A DNA stretch of 64,000 nt from JALYUM01 sp036688685 (GTDB lineage: Bacteria > Pseudomonadota > Gammaproteobacteria > Burkholderiales > Burkholderiaceae_D): assembly GCF_036688685.1 (NCBI RefSeq), contig NZ_JAQQPS010000007.1, positions 62,001-126,000 on the forward strand. Reading direction: 5' to 3'. The stretch's first letter is position 1; each line of letters opens with the position of its first letter. The notes below the pieces were generated by a model. The model was not told the DNA's origin. It made no database searches and was given only the letters and a program-made list of their open reading frames with translations. This document shows positions 28,183 through 35,269 of the stretch, one piece after another. Position numbers and translations under genes: made by a program.

Positions 28183-28191
28183 CTTTGCTTC

Positions 28192-28268
28192 GCGGCTGTA
28201 GCTCAGTTGGATAGAGTACTTGGCTACGAACCAAGGGGTCGTGGGTTCAATTCCTGCCAGCCGCACCA
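28192..28268 (+). tRNA. tRNA-Arg(ACG), copy 1
   Basis: 77 nt with an encoded CCA end. The acceptor stem GCGGCTG pairs with CAGCCGC. The D arm AGCTCAGTTGGATAGAGT, the anticodon stem CTTGG/CCAAG with loop CTACGAA (anticodon ACG at 28226-28228, expected to be deaminated to ICG), and the T arm with GTTCAATTC are all present. It reads CGU, CGC and CGA arginine codons. It is identical to copies 2 and 3. Confidence 0.97.
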
Positions 28269-28276
28269 GAATATGA

Positions 28277-28307
28277 GGGGTCAGATAAAAATATCTGATC
28301 CCTTTTT
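28277..28307 (+). terminator. Terminator of tRNA-Arg copy 1
   Basis: An 11-bp stem GGGGTCAGATA/TATCTGATCCC (one G-T pair) with an AAAA loop is followed by TTTTT. It ends the first tRNA transcript. Confidence 0.85.
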
Positions 28308-28385
28308 GGTTTTCGCACGCGCTTTTTCGGCGCGCGCCGGCGCCCTTGCAATGCCAGCGCCACAGAACAGAATCAACGTCATTTT

Positions 28386-28415
28386 TATCCAGAAGCAAGC
28401 CAATGATGCTATAAT
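28386..28415 (+). promoter_or_regulatory. Promoter of tRNA-Arg copy 2
   Basis: TATAAT at 28410-28415 is a perfect -10 box; the -35 is weak (TATCCA 28386-28391, 18-bp spacer). The sequence is related to the copy 1 promoter. Confidence 0.6.
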
Positions 28416-28424
28416 CGTTGCTTC

Positions 28425-28501
28425 GCGGCTGTAGCTCAGTTGGATAGAGTACTTGGCTACGAACCAAGGGGTCGTGGGTTCAATTCCTGCCAGCCGCACC
28501 A
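28425..28501 (+). tRNA. tRNA-Arg(ACG), copy 2
   Basis: 77 nt, base for base the same as copy 1, including the encoded CCA. It has its own promoter and its own unrelated terminator, so it is a separate transcription unit 156 bp downstream of copy 1. Confidence 0.97.
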
Positions 28502-29071
28502 AAATTCGTGTTTGAAATTGAGGACTTAAGTAGCTTATGCTGCTTAAGTCCTTTTTCGTTGTTGTTGCCTTCGCTATCGGGGCACCCGCGCGACCATGCC
28601 CTGTGCGCATTGCAGACAATCTCATCCCGGCCCCTGTATCGATAATCAACAAGACCCTCTTTGCAAGGTGATCATTGACGCAGCCTGAAGGAGTGCTCGG
28701 CCGCCTTGTACCCATCGAGATCGCCCTGCTCGCCCGGCGGCGAGCCTTGGCGCACAAATAACCGAAAATCGACTGTTGATGGCGCCTTGCTAACGCGCCG
28801 CGAAAAAACCGGACATGACGTCGGCGATGTGTTGCGGCGCGCCGGCCAGAACCGTGCGTCACTGGCGCATCAGCGCGTCGCCCATCCGGGAGGAGTGCGA
28901 TCGATGGCTGCATTTACAACAGCGCAATTTTTGTTTCTTGTCGAAAAATCTTACATTGCCGCAACGGGAAACGACACAGCAAGATATAAGTCTATGGTTT
29001 AAAACGAAATCATATTTCAGGCATGAACATTGCTTTGTGATATCCGTAAGAACATCAACTTTGGAGTCCTC
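28502..29071 (+). other. Intergenic region between tRNA-Arg copy 2 and the first PEP-CTERM gene
   Basis: 570 bp. After the tRNA terminator there is no convincing gene. A 32-codon frame at 28904-29002 (starts MAAFTTAQFLFLVEKSYI) has GGAGGAG 8 bases before its ATG and could be a short upstream ORF, but it has no recognisable features. The last 150 bp are markedly AT-rich and presumably contain the PEP-CTERM promoter. No tRNA fragment or integrase remnant was seen. Confidence 0.4.
28521..28556 (+). terminator. Terminator of tRNA-Arg copy 2
   Basis: A 14-bp stem AGGACTTAAG(T)AGC / GC(T)GCTTAAGTCCT (one wobble) with a TTAT loop is followed by a T run. Its sequence is unrelated to the copy 1 and copy 3 terminators. 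Confidence 0.88.
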
Positions 29072-29707
29072 ATGAATCGCTTTCGTCAAATCGCCGCTTG
29101 CCTGACCCTTGCCCTGTTGTCGTTCGCGTCCTACGCCGACCCCATCCATACCCTCGATGACCAAGCGCCAGTGGGCTTCAATACGAATAACAACTTCTAT
29201 CAAAACGCACGGGGCTGGGAATTCACTGCCGGTACGAACAATCTGTACGTATCGCAACTGGGTATTGCGGCCTTCACCAGCGGCAGCTTTACGCTCAGCC
29301 TGTGGGATGTCGCCACCGCGTCTGTGCTGGCGCAAACGACCATCAAAGGCGCTACCGGCGGCCAATGGAATTGGGCCAGCCTGGGTTCGTCGGTGGCGCT
29401 CACGTCCGGCGCCCATTATTTGGTAATGGGAATCGGCAACGACGCGGACGCCGCTTACTACTTTGGTTACGACCTCGCATCATCATGGTATCCAGCGGGC
29501 GACATCAACTATCTCACCACGAAGTTTTGCAACAACTGCACCGCCAACACCTTCCCTACCAACTCCCTGGATCGTTTCCAGTATGGCCTGGTCGATATTG
29601 GCTACACGGTCGGTCGCGACAGCGAAGTGCCCGAACCGGCGCCGCTGGCCCTGCTGGCCATCGGCCTGCTAGCCAGCAGCGCCGTGTCGCGCAAGAAGTC
29701 GCTGTAA
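29072..29707 (+). CDS. PEP-CTERM sorting-domain exported protein (DUF4082-like)
   Basis: 211 residues. A signal peptide (MNRFRQIAACLTLALLSFASYA) precedes a beta-rich body, and the C-terminus is a classic exosortase signal: VPEP, a hydrophobic stretch (APLALLAIGLLASSAV) and a basic end SRKKSL. The body (RGWEFTAGTNNLYVSQLGIA, FTLSLWD, GAHYLVMGIG) resembles DUF4082-type sandwich domains. Expected to be cleaved and handled by EpsH/XrtA exosortase, not encoded here. GGAG precedes ATG 29072. A strong terminator follows, so it is monocistronic. Confidence 0.88.
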   Translation: MNRFRQIAACLTLALLSFASYADPIHTLDDQAPVGFNTNNNFYQNARGWEFTAGTNNLYVSQLGIAAFTSGSFTLSLWDVATASVLAQTTIKGATGGQWNWASLGSSVALTSGAHYLVMGIGNDADAAYYFGYDLASSWYPAGDINYLTTKFCNNCTANTFPTNSLDRFQYGLVDIGYTVGRDSEVPEPAPLALLAIGLLASSAVSRKKSL

Positions 29708-29727
29708 GCGCAAGGTCGCCCGTCCCG

Positions 29728-29754
29728 AACCCGCTGGCGCTGCGGGTTTTTTTT
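29728..29754 (+). terminator. Terminator of the first PEP-CTERM gene
   Basis: AACCCGC pairs with GCGGGTT around a 7-base loop, followed by eight T residues, 21 bp after the stop codon. Confidence 0.85.
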
Positions 29755-30076
29755 CGCCTGGAAGGCGCCGATTGCAGCGCAACGCAACCCTAACGGATTC
29801 CTGAGCGGCATAACCTCCGCCACGCGCAACAATGCCGTCCGGGCATGACATCCCGGCATCCCAGCGGCCTGCCGGTACGCATTCGCCCTCGCATGTCGCG
29901 CAGCAGGATCTGCTAACGACAAGCGATCGCGGTGCTGCGATCGGATCGGGGCGCACCGGACCAGCCGGGCTCAGGTAGTAGTGGCTGAATGCGCTTCTCA
30001 TGCCAGCCCTATCCGTCCCAGGTGGGCCAACTGCACGAATCTGCCATGGTTTCCGGCTTGCGTTCAGATTGCCGCT

Positions 30077-30104
30077 TTGCCATTTCCGCCAAAGCTGATA
30101 TAAT
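30077..30104 (+). promoter_or_regulatory. Promoter of tRNA-Arg copy 3
   Basis: TTGCCA (30077-30082), a 16-bp spacer and a perfect TATAAT (30099-30104), 10 bp before the tRNA. It is not related in sequence to the promoters of copies 1 and 2 apart from the boxes. Confidence 0.7.
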
Positions 30105-30114
30105 TTTCTTCGTC

Positions 30115-30191
30115 GCGGCTGTAGCTCAGTTGGATAGAGTACTTGGCTACGAACCAAGGGGTCGTGGGTTCAATTCCTGCCAGCCGCACCA
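30115..30191 (+). tRNA. tRNA-Arg(ACG), copy 3
   Basis: 77 nt, identical to copies 1 and 2, with encoded CCA and anticodon ACG. It lies 1.6 kb downstream of copy 2, after the first PEP-CTERM gene, and has its own promoter and terminator. Confidence 0.97.
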
Positions 30192-30529
30192 GTATGTTGA
30201 AGAATGGTCCAGAAAGAAATTTCTGGGCCATTTTTCTTTTCTGCGCCGTTTTATGAAAGCGGCCACGTCGAAATCGAATATCGCCACATCCTGTCAGCGC
30301 CCTCCTACATCGCGTGAAATGTTCAACAAGACTTTTCCGCTCATCAAATAAAACCCTGACTTCTCCTATGAAGCGCCCTCTCTGGCGCTCAAAGTTTCTC
30401 GCTGACACGAACGTTGTCGGGAGCGTACTCGTCTGGGCTCATGGATGCGCGATCGCAGCCATTCAGCTAGCATAATCTCTCGAAAGCCAGAACTGAAAAC
30501 GAAGCCTGTCTTTTTTTTGGAGGTACACC
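30192..30529 (+). other. Intergenic region between tRNA-Arg copy 3 and the second PEP-CTERM gene
   Basis: 338 bp with the tRNA terminator at its start. A short palindrome AGCGCC-N6-GGCGCT lies near 30370-30390 without a T run. CATAAT near 30470 may be a -10 box for the PEP-CTERM gene. No protein or RNA gene is supported. Confidence 0.4.
30203..30236 (+). terminator. Terminator of tRNA-Arg copy 3
   Basis: Stem AATGG(T)CCAGAAA / TTTCTGG(G)CCATT with a GAAA tetraloop is followed by TTTTTCTTTT. Confidence 0.88.
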
Positions 30530-31072
30530 ATGAAACGTTCCACCTCGCTGCTGGCCGCCTGTGTACTGGCCGTGGCAGCCATCAGTCCAGCCAGTGCTGC
30601 CGATATTTCGGCGCCCCCGCAAGCCCTGTCGCTGACGTCCGGTAGCGCCGGCTTCTTCGGCGACAGCTTCGGCATCGACAATAACGGCAACACGTTTGCC
30701 GACCGCTTCACGTTCACGGTAGGCGACTATTCCTTCGACGTTGACGCAATCGTCGCATCGATTAGCCGCACCACCACCACGGGCCTGGATATCTCGGCAT
30801 TCAATTTGTACAGCGCCGCCAACGACCTGGTCGCCAGCGGTTTCCCGCTGGCCAGCGGCGCGCTCGACGTGTGGCAACTGTCCGGCGACGCGATCGCCCC
30901 CGGCAGCTACTACCTGCAAGTCGATGGCACCGTGGTATCGGATGGCGCCGCCAGCTACGGCGGCGCGGTGCTGCTCACCCCGGTGCCTGAGCCGGCCATG
31001 CTGGGCATGCTGGCCGGCGGGCTGGGGTTGCTTGGGGTGGCGGCGCGGCGGCGGGCACGCAAGCTGGCCTGA
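30530..31072 (+). CDS. FxDxF-type PEP-CTERM exported protein
   Basis: 180 residues. A signal peptide (MKRSTSLLAACVLAVAAISP...ASA) is followed by FADRFTFTVGDYSFDVDA, the pattern of the FxDxF PEP-CTERM subfamily, and the C-terminal sorting signal PVPEPAMLGMLAGGLGLLGV with a basic RRRARK end. Localisation to the envelope or matrix through exosortase is expected; function unknown. TTGGAGG lies 8 bases before ATG 30530. It is the second PEP-CTERM gene in the tRNA-Arg region, with no sequence similarity to the first outside the sorting signal. Confidence 0.88.
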   Translation: MKRSTSLLAACVLAVAAISPASAADISAPPQALSLTSGSAGFFGDSFGIDNNGNTFADRFTFTVGDYSFDVDAIVASISRTTTTGLDISAFNLYSAANDLVASGFPLASGALDVWQLSGDAIAPGSYYLQVDGTVVSDGAASYGGAVLLTPVPEPAMLGMLAGGLGLLGVAARRRARKLA

Positions 31073-31080
31073 AGGCGCCG

Positions 31081-31136
31081 CGAACAAGCATTGCCGACGG
31101 TCGCCATACTGGCTGCGCGGCGCGGCAGCTTGTTCG
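31081..31136. repeat. Inverted repeat between convergent genes
   Basis: CGAACAAGC at 31081-31089 is perfectly repeated inverted at 31128-31136, with a GC-rich 38-bp interior, just after the PEP-CTERM stop and before the end of the hybrid kinase gene at 31153. It may stabilise or end both mRNAs, but there is no T run. Confidence 0.35.
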
Positions 31137-31152
31137 AGGTGCTCATTGCTAG

Positions 31153-33051
31153 CTAGGTGCGCATCTTCTTGATGATGCTGCGGTTGCTGAGAATCTCTTC
31201 GATCTGCTCGAAGCGCACCGGCTTGACCATGTGGTGGTCGAACCCGGCCTCGAAGGCAAGCTGGCGGTCTTTTTCCTGGCCCCAGCCCGTCACGGCAATC
31301 ATCACCGTCAGCTTGCCGCAGGCAATCTGACGGATGCCGCGCGCCAGGTCGTAGCCGGACATGAGGGGCAAACCGATGTCGAGGAAGGCGTAGTCGGGGC
31401 AAAAGCGCGCTGCGGCGGTGAGCGCGTCGGGTCCGTTGTGGGTGATCACAACGCTGTGCCCCATGGCCGACAGCAGCGCACCGATGCTGTTGACAAAGTC
31501 GACGTTGTCGTCGGCCAGCAGGATCCGGAAGGTTTCCGACGACATGAAGGCGGCCGGCGTGGTCTTGGTGGGCAGCTCTGGCTCGACCACAATCGGCAGG
31601 CGCACCGAGAATTCACTGCCACGCGTGAGGCCGGCGCTGCGCGCTTCGATGGTGCCGCCGTGGAGTTCGACCAGGCGGCGCGCCAGCGACAGGCCGACTC
31701 CGAGTCCCGCGTTGGTCCGCTCCAGCGTGGAATCGACCTGCACGAACATGTCGAAGACCGAGTTCAGCATGTCCGGGGCAATGCCGATGCCATTGTCGGA
31801 GACGACCAGCACCAGGGTCTTGTCCTCGACCCGGGCCGCGAGGTTGACCCGGCCGCCGCGGTTGGTGTATTTCGCGGCATTGTTGAGCAGGTTCGACAGG
31901 ATTTGCGCCAGGCGCGTGGCGTCGCCGTGCAAGAATACCGGACGGTCCGGCAAATCGATGTGCAGCTCGTGGCCATGCAGTTCGATGTATGAGCGCACCA
32001 CTTCGAGGGCATCGTTGACGACCGCTTTCAGCTCGACCCGTCCCATCTTGATGGCGAATTTCCCGGTGTTAATGCGTGACACATCCAGCAAATCGTCGAC
32101 CAGGCGCACCATCTGGCGCAACTGGCGCTCCATGATGTCGGTCGCACGCTGGGTCGCCTGGGCGTCGCCGCTGCGCAGGCGCAGGATATCGAGTCCGGTG
32201 CGGATCGGCGCCAGCGGGTTGCGCAGCTCGTGCGCCAGTGTGGCCAGGAACTCGTCCTTGCGGCGGTCAGCCACAAGCAAGGCTTCTTCCGCGCGGTGGC
32301 GCACCTGCATTTCGTGTTCGAGCGTCAGGTTGGCTTCCTGCAGCGCGTGCGAGCGGCGGCCAATTTCGGCCAGCATGTCGTTGAATGAATCGACCAGAAC
32401 GCCGATCTCGCCGCTGTTATTACCAGGCACGCGCAAGGTGAAATCGCGCCGCTGCATGACCTGGCGCGCCACATTCGTGACCGCCTGCAGGGGCCGCGTG
32501 ATGGCGGCCTGCAGGCGCGAGGCGACCAGCGCGGCGATCAACAGGGCGCCCAGCATCACGCCGCCAAGGATGGCACCGTAGCTGAGCAGGCGATCGACCA
32601 TGCCGTAGCGGCTGCGGATGTAGATCGTGCCGATCAGTTCGCCGTTTTCGACGATGTCGTGATACACCACCAGTGCGCCCTGCTCGATACGGTGGCCGGG
32701 CCGCTCGGGCTTGTCCGGAAATACCGCTTCGCCGGCGTCGCGGTTCGCATAGGTCGCGAAGCGGGTGCCGCTGGCGTTATAGATAGCGGCACCCAGGATT
32801 TGCGGGCGCACGCGCAATACGGACAAGCTCTGCTGCGCGGCGCGGGCGTCGTTGAAGGCCAGTGCCGGCGCGGTGACGGTGGCCATAATGTCGGCCTGGG
32901 TGCTCAAATCGTCGATCCAGTAACGCTGAAACATGCGCATGTCTACCAACAGCATGGCGACCGATGCTGCCAGCAAGGCCGCCAGCGTGGTGGCGACCGC
33001 CATCAAGATCATTTTGCTGCGGACCGAGCCGGTGTCTTGGGCGCGCATCAT
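31153..33051 (-). CDS. CHASE8-type hybrid sensor histidine kinase
   Basis: 632 residues. Two membrane helices (about 15-36 and 160-182) flank a periplasmic CHASE8-like domain (YWIDDLSTQADIMATVTAPAL), followed by HAMP, a HisKA domain with the phosphoacceptor in TLAHELRNPLAPIR (about 274), an ATPase (NLLNNAAKYTN, VSDNGIGI) and a C-terminal receiver with Asp in YAFLDIGLPLMSG (about 557). The ATGATG start overlaps the stop of the upstream YfiR-family gene, an arrangement that mirrors YfiR-YfiN pairs, here with a kinase in place of the cyclase. Confidence 0.93.
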   Translation of the reverse strand: MMRAQDTGSVRSKMILMAVATTLAALLAASVAMLLVDMRMFQRYWIDDLSTQADIMATVTAPALAFNDARAAQQSLSVLRVRPQILGAAIYNASGTRFATYANRDAGEAVFPDKPERPGHRIEQGALVVYHDIVENGELIGTIYIRSRYGMVDRLLSYGAILGGVMLGALLIAALVASRLQAAITRPLQAVTNVARQVMQRRDFTLRVPGNNSGEIGVLVDSFNDMLAEIGRRSHALQEANLTLEHEMQVRHRAEEALLVADRRKDEFLATLAHELRNPLAPIRTGLDILRLRSGDAQATQRATDIMERQLRQMVRLVDDLLDVSRINTGKFAIKMGRVELKAVVNDALEVVRSYIELHGHELHIDLPDRPVFLHGDATRLAQILSNLLNNAAKYTNRGGRVNLAARVEDKTLVLVVSDNGIGIAPDMLNSVFDMFVQVDSTLERTNAGLGVGLSLARRLVELHGGTIEARSAGLTRGSEFSVRLPIVVEPELPTKTTPAAFMSSETFRILLADDNVDFVNSIGALLSAMGHSVVITHNGPDALTAAARFCPDYAFLDIGLPLMSGYDLARGIRQIACGKLTVMIAVTGWGQEKDRQLAFEAGFDHHMVKPVRFEQIEEILSNRSIIKKMRT

Positions 33052-33737
33052 ATGTTGCCTTTCTGCACGTGGCTGGCCACGCTGAGGAGTCGCGAACTGA
33101 GCCGGACGTTATTCTTTTCCGCTGCGTCGAGCGACACATCGAACCGTACATGTTCATCGACCATCTTGAAATTGATCACGCTACCCTGCTGCAAACCACC
33201 CTCGCATTCAGTCACCATCAACAGCGCTCCCGGCGCGCCGCGCAATACGCGTGCGACCCGCAGCGGATCACTGCCGGCGACGAACAGCAGGTGGAGCGGA
33301 CCGGGATTGTCACCTTCACGGACCGCTTTCAGCGTGATCGGCCTGCCATTGAGTGTACGACCGGCCACCGTGCGTGCCAATTCAGTCAGCATGTCGTCCG
33401 ATCCGGACACGCCAATCAGCACGGGGCTGGCCGGGTCACCAAAGGCGGTTGACGGAAACTCAGTATAGCCGAGGAATTTGTACAGGAAGGCTGCCTTGAC
33501 CCGCCGTTCGTCGCCGGGCTGCGCTTCGGGGGCCGGCTGGGGCGCCACCAGCGCTGGCCCCGGTGCCGGCACTGGTAGCGGCGCTTGCGCGGGCGCGGGC
33601 GCCGCAGCGGGTGCCTGCGCAAGGCCCTCGGCGCTCCCCGCCACACCCGCCGCGCCGGCCAATGCAACGGCCGCCAGCGCGCGCAGCATGCGGCACAGAG
33701 ATGCAAGGGCGGCGCGCGTAAAAAATGGATCAGGCAT
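33048..33737 (-). CDS. YfiR family (DUF4154) periplasmic protein
   Basis: 229 residues from ATG 33737. A signal peptide is followed by a Pro/Ala linker (about 40-75), then RRVKAAFLYKFLGYTEFPS, VLIGVSGSDDML and the RTLNGRPI region typical of YfiR. In Pseudomonas YfiR is a periplasmic repressor of the cyclase YfiN. Here it overlaps a CHASE8 hybrid kinase gene by 4 bp, so it likely controls that sensor. No strong ribosome site is visible, and the frame is open upstream, so the start is uncertain. Confidence 0.85.
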   Translation of the reverse strand: MPDPFFTRAALASLCRMLRALAAVALAGAAGVAGSAEGLAQAPAAAPAPAQAPLPVPAPGPALVAPQPAPEAQPGDERRVKAAFLYKFLGYTEFPSTAFGDPASPVLIGVSGSDDMLTELARTVAGRTLNGRPITLKAVREGDNPGPLHLLFVAGSDPLRVARVLRGAPGALLMVTECEGGLQQGSVINFKMVDEHVRFDVSLDAAEKNNVRLSSRLLSVASHVQKGNI

Positions 33738-33979
33738 GGGCACGCGCCCGGCTACCGGAGCGCCGGGCGCCTTGCAGGGCGCGTCTGAGCAATCCAGGAC
33801 GCAACTTGTGCAAGCAGCGCGCTGGGGCGCCAACGTAAACGATCAGTCTTGGCATAGATTGCTATCGTAGAACACTTTCCGTGATGCACCAAGGGGCCAT
33901 GGGCTGGCGCGCACGCATCTTGTATGAAGAGAACAACATCGGCGCCAGCAACAGGCGCCCCATGCACAGTATAAATGGC

Positions 33980-34116
33980 GTTATGCATCAAACCAATGAC
34001 TGTCATTATGAAATTTAATTGGCATCTTCTGCTGCGGTGCAGCATCATGCAGTTGTCTCCTCTATATCCCTCCAAGGAAATAGACTTCAGCCCGCTCTCT
34101 GAGCGGGCTTTTTTTT
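33980..34116 (+). ncRNA. Candidate small RNA ending in an isolated terminator
   Basis: No plus-strand gene lies within 3 kb upstream except the PEP-CTERM gene ending at 31072, yet a textbook terminator sits here. The preceding sequence has one hairpin (near 34037-34052) and single-stranded TCTCCTC/CCCTCC elements able to pair with ribosome binding sites, the usual build of a trans-acting sRNA. The 5' end is a guess. It could instead be the end of a short untranslated transcript from a decayed gene. Confidence 0.35.
34089..34116 (+). terminator. Isolated rho-independent terminator
   Basis: A perfect 9-bp stem AGCCCGCTC/GAGCGGGCT with a TCT loop and eight T residues. There is no T run on the other strand, so it acts on plus-strand transcripts only. 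Confidence 0.85.
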
Positions 34117-34255
34117 GCTTTTTTTTGCCTGCTACGCCCCCGTGAACCCACACGGGACGCCCGCCCAGGGTACGCATTGCACACCCGGCCGGCGCCATTT
34201 GGTGTACGATTCAGCCACGTTTTCGTTTCTACAACAGTTTTTTGCACAGGTGCGT

Positions 34256-35080
34256 ATGTCTTTCCCCGGTCTGTCCCCACGATCCACCACCAGCTACGAC
34301 TGGTCCGCCAGCGACCTGGGCAGTCCTTCCACCTGGCCGTTGGCACTGCGCCTGAGTGCCGACGTACTGTTCAACGCGCCATCGCCAAGCCTGCTGGTAT
34401 GGGGCCCCGCATCGCGCGTGTTCTATAACGAAGCCTATGCGGCACTGGCGGGCGCGGGTCAGGCCCAGGTGCCGGGTGGCGACGTGCCGTCCCTGTGGCC
34501 GGCGCCGCTGGCCGCCGCGCGCGATGCGCTGGCACAGGCCCGCGCCGGCGAACCGGCCGTGGCGCTGGCGCAGATGCTCGGCGTTGGCGAAGCGCAGCCG
34601 TATGATCTCGCCTTCACGCCCCTGCGCCAGGAAGATGGCAGCGTCGGCGGTGTGCTGTGCACGCTGGTGCCGGTGGCTGCGGCGCCCCTGTTCGACCTGC
34701 CCCAGGATGCGGCCGGCCTGCGCATCCTGGTGGTGGAAGACAACCTCGATTCGCAGTACCTGGTGTGCGAAATGTTGCGCGCCTTCGGCCACGAAGCCGA
34801 CGGTGTGGCGCATCCCGACGACGCCCTGGCCCACCTGGCGCGCCAGCACTACGACCTGCTGTTTTCCGATGTCAGCCTGCCCGGCATGTCCGGCGTCGAT
34901 CTGGCCCGCCAGGCGCTGCAGGATGCGCCCGCGCTGCGCGTCATCTTTGCGTCCGGCTATGGTGACACCATGTTGCGCCATTTGGATTTCCCGTATTTAT
35001 CCCTGCAAAAGCCATATGAATTAGACCAGCTGCAAGATGCGCTGGCAACAGTGGAACAGCAGCTACGTCCGCGCGCCTGA
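34256..35080 (+). CDS. PAS-like plus receiver domain protein
   Basis: 274 residues. The N-terminal half (about 1-145) looks like the PAS module common in this family (YDWSASDLGSPSTWP, LVWGPASRVFYNEAYAALAG). The C-terminal receiver (about 155-270) has EDN acid residues in LVVEDNLDSQ, the phosphoacceptor Asp in LLFSDVSLPGMSG (about 204) and Lys in LQKPYEL. There is no output domain. It may be a phosphate sink or adaptor for one of the neighbouring kinases. ATG 34256 follows AGG by 6 bases. Confidence 0.85.
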   Translation: MSFPGLSPRSTTSYDWSASDLGSPSTWPLALRLSADVLFNAPSPSLLVWGPASRVFYNEAYAALAGAGQAQVPGGDVPSLWPAPLAAARDALAQARAGEPAVALAQMLGVGEAQPYDLAFTPLRQEDGSVGGVLCTLVPVAAAPLFDLPQDAAGLRILVVEDNLDSQYLVCEMLRAFGHEADGVAHPDDALAHLARQHYDLLFSDVSLPGMSGVDLARQALQDAPALRVIFASGYGDTMLRHLDFPYLSLQKPYELDQLQDALATVEQQLRPRA

Positions 35081-35269
35081 AGGTGGGCAACCGTGTGGGG
35101 CAAAGCGCGTGTGCTGGGCTAAAATTCGCCAACAGCTTGTCAAGCCAGCAAGGCGTGCGCCTGCGCGCCACGCGCGCGTCGACCAGCCGGCCAGCCGATG
35201 TCCAACCATGCCCACGATGATTCCCGATTTCCTTCTCCCCTGCCTCGCGCGCGCGCGCCGGAGGCCCGC

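Larger units (their letters stand above)
27872..28191 (+). other. Intergenic region between the sensor kinase and the first tRNA-Arg
   Basis: 320 bp without a convincing protein gene. It should hold the promoter of the sensor-lldD operon on the minus strand. On the plus strand it holds two sigma-70-like promoters (28015-28043 and 28154-28182) and a leader with TTCTTCG near 28050 that can pair with CGAAGAA near 28110. A 16-codon GTG-initiated frame (ends at TAA 28145-28147) lies in this leader, without a well-spaced ribosome site. Confidence 0.5.
29708..30114 (+). other. Intergenic region between the first PEP-CTERM gene and tRNA-Arg copy 3
   Basis: 407 bp. It begins with the PEP-CTERM terminator and ends with the promoter of the third tRNA. 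The GC-rich middle (about 29760-30060) holds no frame with a ribosome site, signal or recognisable motif on either strand, and no repeat of the tRNA end was found. Confidence 0.4.
33738..34255. other. Intergenic region with a candidate small RNA
   Basis: 518 bp between the divergent YfiR and PAS-REC genes. About 33738-33900 is the upstream region of the minus-strand operon. From about 33960 it becomes AT-rich with TATAAA at 33970-33975, a TGCTGC-GGT-GCAGCA hairpin near 34040, a C-rich stretch (TCTCCTC, CCCTCC) and a strong plus-strand terminator at 34089-34116. About 34120-34255 leads into the next gene. No protein gene fits. Confidence 0.45.

Noticed and set aside
28904..29002. A 32-codon frame with GGAGGAG upstream, before the first PEP-CTERM gene
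   Set aside because: The ribosome site is good but the product has no recognisable feature and no conservation can be tested here; left as a remark in the intergenic entry.
28192..30191. An integrative element between tRNA-Arg copies 2 and 3
   Set aside because: No integrase, no partial tRNA end or other att-like direct repeat was seen; only one PEP-CTERM gene lies between them.
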